From: Pseudomonadota bacterium
GTDB lineage: Bacteria > Pseudomonadota > Gammaproteobacteria > Xanthomonadales > Rhodanobacteraceae
DNA length: 64,000 nucleotides
Assembly: GCA_023388255.1 (NCBI GenBank)
Contig: JAEWGO010000006.1
Span: forward strand, 1-64,000
Direction of reading: 5' to 3'
Below are positions 18,107 to 25,757 of this stretch, piece after piece. The position numbers were made by a program, and so were the translations under genes. Numbering within the stretch: the first letter of the stretch is position 1; every line of letters starts with the position of its first letter. The notes under the pieces are model-generated. The model saw nothing but the letters and a program-made list of their open reading frames with translations. It searched no databases and was not told the origin of the DNA.

Positions 18107-18751
18107 TCACAGGCGATACGCTGCAGCCTTCATCACGTTCGAGGCGAGCTTCATCAGCGCCGGGATCGGCGCCGGCAGCAGGCGCGCGCCGGCTGCGAGC
18201 GCATGCTCGGCGTGACGGGCCTCGTCTTCCTTCATCTGCGCGACGATTGCGCGACTGCGCTCATCGCCGGGTGGCAGCGTTTCAAGGTGCTCGCCGAGAT
18301 GCGCCTCGACCTGGCGTTCGGTTTCGACCACGAAGCCGAGGCTGAGGCGATCGCCGACCAGTCCCGCGCCCGCGCCGATCGCGTAGGCGCCCGCATACCA
18401 GAATGGATTGAGCAGGCTCGGCCGGCTGCCGAGTTCTTCGAGGCGCGCACCGCACCAGGACAGGTGATCGGTTTCCTCGGCGGCCGCATCCAGCATCTGC
18501 TGGCGCATCGACGCTTCGCGCGCGACCGCAGCCTGGCCAAAATACAGCGCCTGCGCACAGACCTCGCCGACATGGTTCACGCGCATCAAACCGGCTGCGT
18601 GGCGGCGCGCGCCTTCATCAAGTTCGATGTCGGTGACGCCGAGCGCCGGCGACGGCCGCGCCGTGACCGGCGTGGCGACGAACACGGTTTCCAGCGCGCG
18701 CTCGACTTCCACGAGCAGGCGGTCCAGTGGCGAGAGGGGGCGGGCGGTCAT
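18107..18751 (-). CDS. coq7: 3-demethoxyubiquinol 3-hydroxylase (Coq7)
   Basis: A 214-residue membrane-associated di-iron monooxygenase for the C6-type hydroxylation in ubiquinone synthesis. The ligand set is in place: Glu63 in NHVGEVCAQ, Glu93 and His96 in EETDH, Glu143 in VETERQ, and Glu177/His180 in EDEARHAEH. The start ATG at 18751 overlaps the stop of the upstream Fe-S gene by four bases. The open frame continues upstream within that gene, but only the last 214 codons are Coq7-like. Bacteria with coq7 usually lack or supplement ubiF. Length agrees with the roughly 210-residue bacterial family. Confidence 0.95.
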   Translation of the reverse strand: MTARPLSPLDRLLVEVERALETVFVATPVTARPSPALGVTDIELDEGARRHAAGLMRVNHVGEVCAQALYFGQAAVAREASMRQQMLDAAAEETDHLSWCGARLEELGSRPSLLNPFWYAGAYAIGAGAGLVGDRLSLGFVVETERQVEAHLGEHLETLPPGDERSRAIVAQMKEDEARHAEHALAAGARLLPAPIPALMKLASNVMKAAAYRL

Positions 18752-20013
18752 GGCGCGGTAGTTTCCAGTTGTTGCGCGAGCAAGGCCAGCGGGTGGCGTA
18801 CCGGGATGTCCGCGGCGCGTTGACGCAGGCCATTGCCGAGATGGATGCGGCAGCCGATGTTGGTCGTCAACACGAGATCCGGTGCCAGTGTGACGGCTTG
18901 GTCGAGTTTCTCGTCGCGCAGGCGGTCGGCGAAATCCGGCTGCTCGATGAAGTAGCTGCCGCCCGCACCGCAACAGCGTGGCTGTTCCGGCAACGCCAGC
19001 ACGGTCAGTTCGGGAATCCGCGCCAGCATCGCGCCGATCGCCTTTGCGCCGCCGACGACATTCACCTGCGTGCAGGGCAAATGCAGTGCCGCGCGTGCGG
19101 CGAGCGGGCAGAAACGCAGCGCGGCGAAGCCGGGATCGGCGGCAATGTAGGCGAGACTGTCGACGACACTCAGCGATGTGCCGGCCACGACCTGGTCGCG
19201 CAGATCGCCGAAGCAGCCGCTGGCGCAACTCAGTACGACGTCCGCGCCGCAGTTTTTCAGCGCTTCGCGCGTCGTTGCTGCCTGCGCATCGGCTCCTCGG
19301 GTGTCGCCTTGATGGCGCGGCAGCGCGCCGCAACAAATTGTGCCGGGCAATTCGACCACTTCGTGGCCGAGCGCTTCGAGCAGGCGGCGCGCCGCGACCA
19401 AGGTGTCGCGGTCGTAGACGCTGGCGACGCAGCCGCGGAACAGCGCGACGCGGCCTCGTGTGGCGTATGCGTTGGTCACGACGGGAAGGTCGATCGCGCA
19501 TGGCAGGTCGGGCTGCGTCGCAGCGAGTCGTCGCGCGGTCGAGCCTTGCGGCAGCCAGCGCGCCAGCGCAGGCATCCAGCGACCGGTACGCAACGCGGCA
19601 CCGATGCGTGCGAGTGCGGTCAATCGCTGCGGATCGCGCAGCCAGCGCTGCAGGCGCGTCGGCGCGGGACGCCGGTCGGCCAGCAGTGCGCGCGTCTGCA
19701 CGAGGATGGATTCGTACTGCACCTGCGACGGGCAGACCTTCTGGCAGGACAGGCAGCCGAGGCAGTGGTCCAGATGCATCAGCGCGCGCGGCGCGGGTTG
19801 CAGCGCGCCGGTCGCCAGCGCCTTGGCCAGCGCGATGCGTCCGCGCGGGGATTCGGCCTCGATCGCGTCGAGGCGATAGGTTGGGCAATGCGGCAGGCAC
19901 AGGCCGCACATCACGCACTGGTCGGCCAGCGCCGACAAGGGCGTGTCGGGCGTCGCCGGAGTCGACAGGGTGACGGGATAGTGGGCGGACATGGATTTCA
20001 TGCTAACATTCAC
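18748..20013 (-). CDS. Fe-S oxidoreductase, GlcF/GlpC family (CCG domain)
   Basis: A 421-residue electron-transfer subunit resembling the glycolate oxidase iron-sulfur subunit. Two ferredoxin-type 4Fe-4S clusters are near the N-terminus (CVMCGLCLPHCP and CLGCLSCQKVCP, each CxxCxxCxxxCP), followed by two cysteine-rich CCG domains with CCGALPR and CCGAGGSYF. The start could be GTG 20013, ATG 20001 or ATG 19992; I give the longest. No flavoprotein partner (glcD/glpA) is next to it, so the donor is uncertain and GlcF is only the closest family name. It is translationally coupled to coq7, linking it to the quinone pool. rplM lies divergent upstream. Confidence 0.85.
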   Translation of the reverse strand: MNVSMKSMSAHYPVTLSTPATPDTPLSALADQCVMCGLCLPHCPTYRLDAIEAESPRGRIALAKALATGALQPAPRALMHLDHCLGCLSCQKVCPSQVQYESILVQTRALLADRRPAPTRLQRWLRDPQRLTALARIGAALRTGRWMPALARWLPQGSTARRLAATQPDLPCAIDLPVVTNAYATRGRVALFRGCVASVYDRDTLVAARRLLEALGHEVVELPGTICCGALPRHQGDTRGADAQAATTREALKNCGADVVLSCASGCFGDLRDQVVAGTSLSVVDSLAYIAADPGFAALRFCPLAARAALHLPCTQVNVVGGAKAIGAMLARIPELTVLALPEQPRCCGAGGSYFIEQPDFADRLRDEKLDQAVTLAPDLVLTTNIGCRIHLGNGLRQRAADIPVRHPLALLAQQLETTAP

Positions 20014-20039
20014 GGTTCGCGTTGGCCGGAGTTTCCCGG

Positions 20040-20068
20040 TTGCCAGCGTCGGGCGTTTCCGCTATTCT
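20040..20068 (+). promoter_or_regulatory. sigma70 promoter of the rplM-rpsI-tRNA unit
   Basis: TTGCCA (20040-20045) and TATTCT (20063-20068) are separated by exactly 17 bases. A start near 20075 would give a leader of about 50 bases before rplM, where autoregulatory L13 binding has been described in other bacteria. Confidence 0.6.
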
Positions 20069-20126
20069 CCCGCGCCCTCATTTCTAGCGCGCCCGCAGTT
20101 CGGGGCCGAACCAGAGTCTTCCGGAT

Positions 20127-20576
20127 ATGAAAACGATCAGCGCCAAAGCTGAAAGCGTCAAACGCGACTGGTACGTGGTCGATGCCACGGACAAGACGCT
20201 CGGCCGCCTGTGCACCGAACTCGCGCACCGCCTGCGCGGCAAGCACAAGCCGGTTTACACCCCGCACGTCGATACCGGCGATTACCTCGTCGTGATCAAT
20301 GCGGAAAAGATCTCCGTCACCGGCAAAAAGCTGGAAGACAAGAACTACCACCGCTTCACCGGCCACATCGGCAACCTCAAGACGACCGCGCTGAAGGACA
20401 TGCTTGCCCGGCATCCCGAGCGCGTCATCGAGATCGGCGTGAAAGGCATGCTGCCGAAGAATCCGTTGGGCCGCGCAATGTATCGCAAGCTCAAGGTCTA
20501 CGCCGGCGCGAGCCATCCGCACGAAGCCCAGCAGCCACAGGTGCTGGACATCAACACTGCTACCAGCAAATCCTGA
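20127..20576 (+). CDS. rplM: 50S ribosomal protein L13
   Basis: A 149-residue large-subunit ribosomal protein. Conserved L13 segments are all present: RDWYVVDATDKTLGRL, HVDTGDYLVVINAEK, YHRFTGHIGNLK and GMLPKNPLGRAMYRKL. It is slightly longer than the 142 residues of E. coli because of an extended C-terminal tail. It is first in the rplM-rpsI unit; rpsI follows after 14 bases. Confidence 0.98.
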   Translation: MKTISAKAESVKRDWYVVDATDKTLGRLCTELAHRLRGKHKPVYTPHVDTGDYLVVINAEKISVTGKKLEDKNYHRFTGHIGNLKTTALKDMLARHPERVIEIGVKGMLPKNPLGRAMYRKLKVYAGASHPHEAQQPQVLDINTATSKS

Positions 20577-20590
20577 TAAAGGCATCGACG

Positions 20591-20983
20591 ATGGCGATTC
20601 AGCAAAACTACGGCACCGGCCGTCGCAAGTCCTCCGCAGCGCGCGTGTTCCTGCGCAAGGGCAGCGGCAGCATCGTTGTCAACGGCAAGCCGCTCGATGA
20701 TTTCTTCGGCCGCGAGACCTCGCGCATGATCGTGCGCCAGCCGCTCGAACTGACCGAGAACCAGGACAAGTTCGACGTGCTCGTCACGGTCGAAGGTGGT
20801 GGCATGACCGGTCAGGCCGGTGCCATCCGTCTTGGTATCGCGCGCGCTCTGGTCGAATACGACGAGGCGCTGAAGTCGCCGCTGCGCAGGGCGGGCTTCA
20901 TGACCCGTGATGCCCGCGAGGTCGAGCGCAAGAAAGTCGGCCTGCACAAGGCACGTCGCGCCACGCAGTACTCGAAGCGTTAA
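20591..20983 (+). CDS. rpsI: 30S ribosomal protein S9
   Basis: A 130-residue small-subunit ribosomal protein whose C-terminal basic tail reaches the P-site tRNA. The ATG at 20591 gives the family N-terminus YGTGRRKSSAARVFL. FFGRETSRMIVRQPLE, GGGMTGQAGAIRLGIARAL and the terminal QYSKR are visible. Length equals E. coli S9. tRNA-Gln begins 12 bases after the stop. Confidence 0.98.
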   Translation: MAIQQNYGTGRRKSSAARVFLRKGSGSIVVNGKPLDDFFGRETSRMIVRQPLELTENQDKFDVLVTVEGGGMTGQAGAIRLGIARALVEYDEALKSPLRRAGFMTRDAREVERKKVGLHKARRATQYSKR

Positions 20984-20995
20984 GCCCAGCCTCAT

Positions 20996-21070
20996 AGCCC
21001 CGTCGCCAAGCGGTAAGGCACCTGACTCTGACTCAGGCATTCGGTGGTTCGAATCCATCCGGGGCTGCCA
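20996..21070 (+). tRNA. tRNA-Gln (anticodon CTG)
   Basis: A 75-base cloverleaf including encoded CCA. The acceptor stem AGCCCCG (20996-21002) pairs fully with CGGGGCT. The anticodon stem CCTGA/TCAGG encloses loop CTCTGAC, with anticodon CTG at 21028-21030. The T arm has GGTTCGAATCC, the discriminator is G, and CCA ends at 21070. The sequence resembles E. coli tRNA-Gln(CUG). It follows rpsI so closely that it is probably cut out of the ribosomal-protein transcript. Confidence 0.97.
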
Positions 21071-21115
21071 AAAACCTGATCCGACTGCATCGATCCGGTA
21101 CGCATGTCCGGTCAG

Positions 21116-21151
21116 AAACGAAAAACCCGCCATTGGCGGGTTTTTTCGTTT
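21116..21151 (+). terminator. Rho-independent terminator after tRNA-Gln
   Basis: The GC stem CCCGCC (21126-21131) pairs with GGCGGG (21135-21140) across a very short loop and runs straight into TTTTTT (21141-21146). Flanking A-rich and T-rich arms (AAACGAAAAA and TTTTTTCGTTT) extend the pairing, so it could work in both directions, also for the beta-helix gene ending at 21260. Confidence 0.92.
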
Positions 21152-21259
21152 CCGAAGTTCGCCGGTCATGGCAACGAGGCGGGGCATGCGCGGCTGCGCG
21201 CAGTGGTCGGTGTCACGACCTCCGTGGGCTGGCGGCGAATCCGATGCCCGCAACCGGAA

Positions 21260-22801
21260 CTACCGGCGTCGCGCTCCGCCTCGCAATTGCGTCGTGACGG
21301 CAAGCGCAGCCAACAGGGCCACCATGCACACCGCCCCCCATCCGGACACGGTGGGTACCGGCGCCGCCATCTGTGCTGGTGGCGGCGCCTGTCGTTCGTA
21401 TGCGCCGATGTCGGCTGCGGCGCCGGATACGCGCGCGAATGGTGCCCCGCGCTGGTCATAGGCGTTCGCCAGCGGATTGGCGCCGGCATCGATTGCAGGG
21501 CTATCTTCCAGCAACGCATGCGTGCGCGTCAGGCCGCCGTTGAAAGCGAGCGGACCGAGTTGCGGATCGATATCGCGCGTATCCGGCGGCAGATCGAGGT
21601 TCGGACTGTAGCTGCCGACCAGATTGTGGCTGCCGCCTACCGTGGCGGTGGTGGTCTGCAGCGGTTGAGCCTGCACGTCCGGAAAGCTGGCGACGAGCGG
21701 GTCGGTACTGTCCACCGCTGCGTTGCCGTGCACGATGCTGCTGTTGAACGACGATCCGTCGGCCGCAAGCCAGACGCCTCCGCCGACGCCGCGGTTCGCG
21801 GTCACCGTGCTGTTGTCGAGCTGCATGGCCGATGGCCAACGCAGGAATACGCCGCCGCCGGCGCCGCTCGCCGCGACGTTGCCGGAGATCGTGCTGTTCG
21901 ATACCTGGATGCTGGTGAACGTGGCGATGCCGCCGCCGCGGCCTTGGCTGACATTCGAATCGATCGTCGAGCCGCTGATCTGGCCGCCGCGCACGCTGAT
22001 CACGCCGCCGCCGATGTCGTAGCTGGTGCGACCGACGTTGACATGGTGCTCGGCGCGATTGCCGCTGACCGTGCTGTCGACGAATTGCATCAGGTAGACG
22101 AACGCGGCGCCACCGAACGCCGCGGTGCCGGCGTCCTCGTGCACGCCGTTGGCCACGTTGCCGGACAGCGTGCTGTTGGACAAGGTCAGCGCATACGCAT
22201 AGATCGCGCCGCCGTAGGCGCCTTCGCCGCCGGCGTAGCAGCTGCTGACCATGCTGTCGGTAAGCGTGAGGTAGCCGGCCGAGGCGATGCAGCCGCCGCC
22301 GGCGACATGGAAACCTGTGGCGCGGTCGCGGCCGTTGCGGATCGTCAGCGCATTCAGTGCCAATTCGCCATGCCCGGGATGGATGAAGACGCGATCGGCG
22401 GCGTTGCCGTCGATCGCCAATACACCGCGGCCGGGGCCGGTCAGCGTCAGATTGTCCAACGGAACCGGAATCGCCCCGGTCTGCAGCGTGATCGTGCCGC
22501 AATGGAGCGTGGTCAGGTCGATCGTGTCGCCATCCGCTGCCGCCGCGACCGCTGCGCGCAGGCTGCCGGGGCCGTCATCAGCGCAGGTGGTCACCGTCAG
22601 CGCGGAACCGGGTGTCGCGGGGCGGTGCCGGCTCGGCGCCGGAAAGTCCGCAAAGATGCGATGTGCCGGCTCGGCACGCAACGCGACCCGCGCGTTGTCG
22701 GCTGCCTGCGCCGCAATGTTGCCGGCCGCGAGCGCGCCCATCAAAGCGATCGCCAGCGGCGTGCTGCGCAGCGACTGGAATGGATGAACGGATGCCGGCA
22801 T
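21260..22801 (-). CDS. Secreted right-handed beta-helix protein with IPTL-CTERM sorting signal
   Basis: A 513-residue exported protein. ATG at 22801 has GGGGAGA six bases upstream; the frame is open far beyond but homology starts here. It has an N-terminal signal, then VTTCADDGPGSLRAAV typical of CSLREA/choice-of-anchor-Q beta-helix proteins. Repeating short strands follow (NSTLSGNVA, DSTVSGNRA, GSTIDSNVS, NSTISGNVA, NSTVTANRG), then the terminal ADIGAYE signature. Residues 482-513 form a sorting tail: VPTVSGWG, a hydrophobic helix and RGGARRR, matching the IPTLxxWG-CTERM pattern processed by exosortase H (XrtH). It is probably an extracellular or surface protein; function unknown. The XrtH gene is not in the window. 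Confidence 0.85.
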   Translation of the reverse strand: MPASVHPFQSLRSTPLAIALMGALAAGNIAAQAADNARVALRAEPAHRIFADFPAPSRHRPATPGSALTVTTCADDGPGSLRAAVAAAADGDTIDLTTLHCGTITLQTGAIPVPLDNLTLTGPGRGVLAIDGNAADRVFIHPGHGELALNALTIRNGRDRATGFHVAGGGCIASAGYLTLTDSMVSSCYAGGEGAYGGAIYAYALTLSNSTLSGNVANGVHEDAGTAAFGGAAFVYLMQFVDSTVSGNRAEHHVNVGRTSYDIGGGVISVRGGQISGSTIDSNVSQGRGGGIATFTSIQVSNSTISGNVAASGAGGGVFLRWPSAMQLDNSTVTANRGVGGGVWLAADGSSFNSSIVHGNAAVDSTDPLVASFPDVQAQPLQTTTATVGGSHNLVGSYSPNLDLPPDTRDIDPQLGPLAFNGGLTRTHALLEDSPAIDAGANPLANAYDQRGAPFARVSGAAADIGAYERQAPPPAQMAAPVPTVSGWGAVCMVALLAALAVTTQLRGGARRR

Positions 22802-22896
22802 GCGATCTCCCCTCGCCGTAATGTCGTCCTGACTATACGGCTTGCGGCACCGGGATCGGACACGTGCCGCGGCGAAAGACGTGCCGCGGCGACACT

Positions 22897-23544
22897 TCAG
22901 CGCATTTCCTCTGCGCCGATGAGCACGACATCGGCCGGGCGTTGCGCAAACAGCCCGACCGTGACGACGCCGGCGATCTGGTTCAGATCGCGCTCCAGCC
23001 CGACCGGATCGGCGATGCGCAGGCCATGCACGTCGAGGATCCAGTTGCCGTTGTCGGTGACTACGCCGTCGCGCCAGACCGGCTGGCCGCCGTGGCGGAC
23101 GATCTGGCGCGCGACGTGGCTGCGCGCCATCGGAATCACCTCGACCGGCAACGGGAAGCGACCGAGCACATCGACGCGCTTGCTCGGATCGATGATGCAG
23201 ATGAACCGGCCCGCGGTCGCGGCGATGATCTTCTCGCGCGTAAGCGCACCGCCGCCACCCTTGATCAGGCGGCGCTGCGCATCGCATTCGTCGGCGCCGT
23301 CGATGTATAGCGGAATTTCGCCGGTTGCATTGAGGTCGAGCACGGCGATGCCGCGTTCCGTGAGCAGGCGCGTGGATTGCTCGGAACTCGATACCGCGCC
23401 TTCGATGTCGTGCCTGCGCTCGGCCAGTGCGTCGATGAAGTGGGCGACCGTCGAGCCGGTGCCGACGCCGACGATCATGCCGTTCTCGACATAGCGCATC
23501 GCCGCGCGACCTGCGAGGCGCTTTCCCTCGTCGTTGCTGCTCAT
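22897..23544 (-). CDS. rpiA: Ribose-5-phosphate isomerase A
   Basis: A 215-residue cytoplasmic enzyme interconverting ribose-5-phosphate and ribulose-5-phosphate in the pentose phosphate pathway. Signature segments are IVGVGTGSTVAHFIDAL (phosphate loop), SSSEQSTRLL, LYIDGADE (catalytic acids), KGGGGALTREKI and DNGNWILDV. Length fits the ~219-residue family. It is read toward the beta-helix gene and follows the EVE-domain gene on the same strand with a 60-base gap. Confidence 0.97.
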   Translation of the reverse strand: MSSNDEGKRLAGRAAMRYVENGMIVGVGTGSTVAHFIDALAERRHDIEGAVSSSEQSTRLLTERGIAVLDLNATGEIPLYIDGADECDAQRRLIKGGGGALTREKIIAATAGRFICIIDPSKRVDVLGRFPLPVEVIPMARSHVARQIVRHGGQPVWRDGVVTDNGNWILDVHGLRIADPVGLERDLNQIAGVVTVGLFAQRPADVVLIGAEEMR

Positions 23545-23604
23545 GATTGGGTGTTGTCCGAGAAGTGAGTCGATATCGTTTGTTGATGCATTGCCGAATC
23601 CCGG

Positions 23605-24057
23605 CTATTCGAGCGCCAGGATCGCATTCCACTGCGCCTTCGTGACCGGCAGCACCGACAGGCGGTTGCCTCGCTGAAGCAAGGCGAAGCCTTCCAGTTC
23701 CGGTCGCAACTTGAGCTCGGTCAGCGTGACTGTGCGCTTCAGCCGGCGCTTGAAGCTGACGTCGACCATCATCCAGCGCGGATTCTCCGGCGTGCTGCCG
23801 GCATCGAAATAATCGCTCTTGCGGTCGAACTGGGTCGGATCCGGGTAGGCCTCGGCCGCGACCTCGGCCACGCCGACTACGCCGGGCTCGGCACAACTGG
23901 AGTGGTAGAACAGAACGCCGTCGCCGGGCTTCATGCCGTCGCGCATGAAATTGCGCGCCTGGTAATTGCGCACGCCGGTCCACGGCTCGGTGCCGGTGCG
24001 TTCGAGGTCGTCGATCGAGAACGCATCGGGCTCGGATTTCATCAACCAGTAGTGCAT
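23605..24057 (-). CDS. EVE domain protein (thymocyte nuclear protein 1-like)
   Basis: A 150-residue small protein with a complete EVE (PUA-like) fold, which in other members recognises modified bases in DNA or RNA. ATG at 24057 is preceded by GAGGAAG and gives the usual beginning HYWLMKSEPD; the frame continues upstream without homology. Further motifs are WTGVRNYQARNFMRD, GDGVLFYHS, GVVGVAEV and the segment DYFDAGSTPENPRW. It sits between fau and rpiA on the same strand. The exact ligand in bacteria is not settled. Confidence 0.92.
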   Translation of the reverse strand: MHYWLMKSEPDAFSIDDLERTGTEPWTGVRNYQARNFMRDGMKPGDGVLFYHSSCAEPGVVGVAEVAAEAYPDPTQFDRKSDYFDAGSTPENPRWMMVDVSFKRRLKRTVTLTELKLRPELEGFALLQRGNRLSVLPVTKAQWNAILALE

Positions 24058-24102
24058 GGGTTGCTTCCTCGCAAGGCTGCGGACTTTAGCGGCCGGCCGC
24101 AA

Positions 24103-24738
24103 TCATGCGACCGGGGCGGTGAGATCGATCAGCTCGCGTTCGGTGGCGACGTAGTCCAGCCGCACGTCCCACGGGCAAGTCTCGATCGCATCGACTTCCT
24201 GCGCTGCGTAACCGATGCCGACCAACACCGGTTTGGCGACATCCGCGCGATCGCGCAGGAACGCGAAGCTGCGATCGTAGTAGCCGCCGCCAAAGCCGAG
24301 ACGATGGCCGGCGCGGTCGAAACCGACCAGCGGAAGCAGCACCACGTCGAGCTGGTCCGGTGGCAGCAGATCGTCTTCCGCGCAGACCGGCTCGGGAATG
24401 CCATAGCGATTCGTAGCCAGTTCGATGCGCGGCTGCCACGGTGCGAAACGCAGCAAGCGATCCGCGCCAACCACCGGCAGGTGCCAGGCCTGGCCACGCG
24501 CACGCACGCCTTGCATCAGCGCCGCCAATGGCAATTCGCCCGCGACTGCCCAGTAGCCGGCGATGCGACGATCGGTCAGGAACTCCGGAACCTGCTCGAG
24601 CTGTGCCACCAGTCCCTGCGCTGCGTTGATCCGCTCGGCAGGCGTCAGCCGTTCGCGCCGCAGCCGCAATTGCTTGCGCAACGCCAGACGCATTTCGTTT
24701 GCGGGGGAAGAAGATGAGACGGGCATGTCCGTTGGCAT
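24103..24738 (-). CDS. fau: 5-formyltetrahydrofolate cyclo-ligase
   Basis: This is an ATP-dependent enzyme converting 5-formyl-THF to 5,10-methenyl-THF, here 211 residues from ATG 24738; ATG 24726 or 24693 are alternatives and the frame opens further upstream. Conserved parts are MRLALRKQLRLRRERL (N-terminal basic substrate region), GYWAVAGELP, LLPLVGFDRAGHRLGFGGGYYDR and the end segment PWDVRLDYVATERE. It lies directly downstream of 6S RNA, as ygfA does in E. coli, where both can be on one transcript. Confidence 0.93.
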   Translation of the reverse strand: MPTDMPVSSSSPANEMRLALRKQLRLRRERLTPAERINAAQGLVAQLEQVPEFLTDRRIAGYWAVAGELPLAALMQGVRARGQAWHLPVVGADRLLRFAPWQPRIELATNRYGIPEPVCAEDDLLPPDQLDVVLLPLVGFDRAGHRLGFGGGYYDRSFAFLRDRADVAKPVLVGIGYAAQEVDAIETCPWDVRLDYVATERELIDLTAPVA

Positions 24739-24928
24739 CGCATGCCCCAGGCGGTTCAGGCTTCCAATCGACCGAACGACTGCGTGAGTCGAAGCCTGCT
24801 GTTCATCGAAAAGTGCGGCCATGGATGGCCGCTGGTAGACCGTACGAAGACGCGTCGTCGGAAAAGCAGGTCTGCGCTTCGCCGAAGCAGCGATCAAGGA
24901 CGACCGCAAAAGCAAAGCAAAAAATAAA

Positions 24929-25118
24929 GATGTCCTCCGCCATGTCGGTGCGCATCGAACGACCTTGATCCAGAGGGATCAGGTGGGAGGGCTGACGGGG
25001 CCTTCAGGCTTTCCGCACAGGGCGGACATGCACACCAGCTTCCGTTTCGTCGTCCCGGGTCGTCTATAGGAACAAGGCAATATGTAAGAGTGCGCTGCCG
25101 GGCACCGCAGAGGACACC
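24929..25118 (-). ncRNA. ssrS: 6S RNA (SsrS)
   Basis: A ~190-nucleotide RNA between zapA and fau, the position of ssrS in gammaproteobacteria. The 5' segment GGTGTCCTCTGC (25118-25107) pairs with the 3' segment GCGGAGGACATC (24940-24929) over 12 bp with two G-U pairs, forming the closing stem. A conserved-looking hairpin near the 3' half, CCTGATCC-CTCT-GGATCAAGG, matches the CCTTGAACC...GGTTCAAGG arm of E. coli 6S. The 3' end runs into TTTATTTTTT. 6S RNA mimics an open promoter and sequesters sigma70 RNA polymerase. Ends are placed from the stem and the promoter. Confidence 0.88.
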
Positions 25119-25123
25119 TGCAG

Positions 25124-25426
25124 CTATTGTAGTGACGTGGCGAACGCGCGTTCAAGCTTCGCGTTCAGCGCCTGCAGGTTCTCTGCCAAGCGCTGCGACT
25201 CGGCCGATCCGCGCTGACGCTCGTCGAGAAGCTCGTGACTGATGTTGAGCGCGGCGAGGATCGCGATGCGGTCTAGCGGCGCAGTGCGTGCATTGTTGCG
25301 CATCTCGCGCATCTTCGTGTCGAGATAGCGCGCCGCTTCGAGCAGGCCTGCGCGTTCCTCCGGGCGGCAGGCGACCAGGAACTCGCGATCGAGGATGCTT
25401 ACGGATACGGGTTCGCTGGCGCTCAT
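25124..25426 (-). CDS. zapA: Cell division protein ZapA
   Basis: A 100-residue Z-ring-associated protein that bundles FtsZ filaments. The N-terminal domain begins VSVSILDREFLVACRPEER, followed by AARYLDTKMREMR and a long C-terminal coiled coil (residues about 60-98). Length fits the ~109-residue family. It is the upstream neighbour of 6S RNA and probably co-transcribed with the coiled-coil gene at 25452-25670, 25 bases upstream. Confidence 0.93.
   Translation of the reverse strand: MSASEPVSVSILDREFLVACRPEERAGLLEAARYLDTKMREMRNNARTAPLDRIAILAALNISHELLDERQRGSAESQRLAENLQALNAKLERAFATSLQ
25126..25155 (-). promoter_or_regulatory. sigma70 promoter of 6S RNA inside the 3' end of zapA
   Basis: On the minus strand TTGAAC (25155-25150) and TACAAT (25131-25126) are 18 bases apart, and the 6S 5' G at 25118 lies seven bases after the -10. 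Most of the promoter overlaps the last codons of zapA. Confidence 0.75.
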
Positions 25427-25451
25427 CGCGAAGCCTGCGCGGGGAACGGAA

Positions 25452-25670
25452 TCATGCGTGGTTCTGCTCCAGCGACTTCAGGCGCATGATCATCGCTTCG
25501 ACCCGCGAGCGCGCCTGCTCGTTGCGCGCGAGCAGTTGCGCACGTTCGGTGGCGAGTTGCTCTTGGCTGTGGCGCAGGCTGCGGTTTTCATCCTGCAGCG
25601 TGCGGCACAGTTCGAGCAGCCGGTCGAGGCGTTCGCCGATCGCCAGCAGGCTTTGCTCATGCGCGGACAT
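25452..25670 (-). CDS. Small coiled-coil protein, TIGR02449 family (ZapB-like)
   Basis: A 72-residue protein consisting almost wholly of one predicted coiled coil, with heptad Leu spacing through RLDRLLELCRTLQDENRSL and on to the end. It resembles the TIGR02449 family, found beside zapA in gammaproteobacteria and possibly a ZapB-like division factor. No signal peptide. The location upstream of zapA on the same strand supports a division role; the exact function is not established. Confidence 0.82.
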   Translation of the reverse strand: MSAHEQSLLAIGERLDRLLELCRTLQDENRSLRHSQEQLATERAQLLARNEQARSRVEAMIMRLKSLEQNHA

Positions 25671-25757
25671 GTGCCGGAATATAGCATCGCGGCCGCGCGC
25701 ATTGTCATTCCACCGCAGGCGCCGCCGCGCTCCCTGCGGACAGGCCGCCGGAACGGC

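Noticed and set aside
18752..19918. Extension of the coq7 frame to 603 codons
   Set aside because: The added part lies inside the Fe-S oxidoreductase gene in another frame and lacks homology; Coq7 length fits only from 18751.
21104..23494. Plus-strand frame of 796 codons across the beta-helix and rpiA genes
   Set aside because: Antisense shadow: no recognisable domains, and both genes underneath are clearly coding on the minus strand.
21260..23983. Extension of the IPTL-CTERM gene to a 907-codon frame
   Set aside because: The extra sequence overlaps rpiA on the same strand in another frame and is Arg-rich. A strong GGGGAGA and a signal peptide mark the start at 22801.
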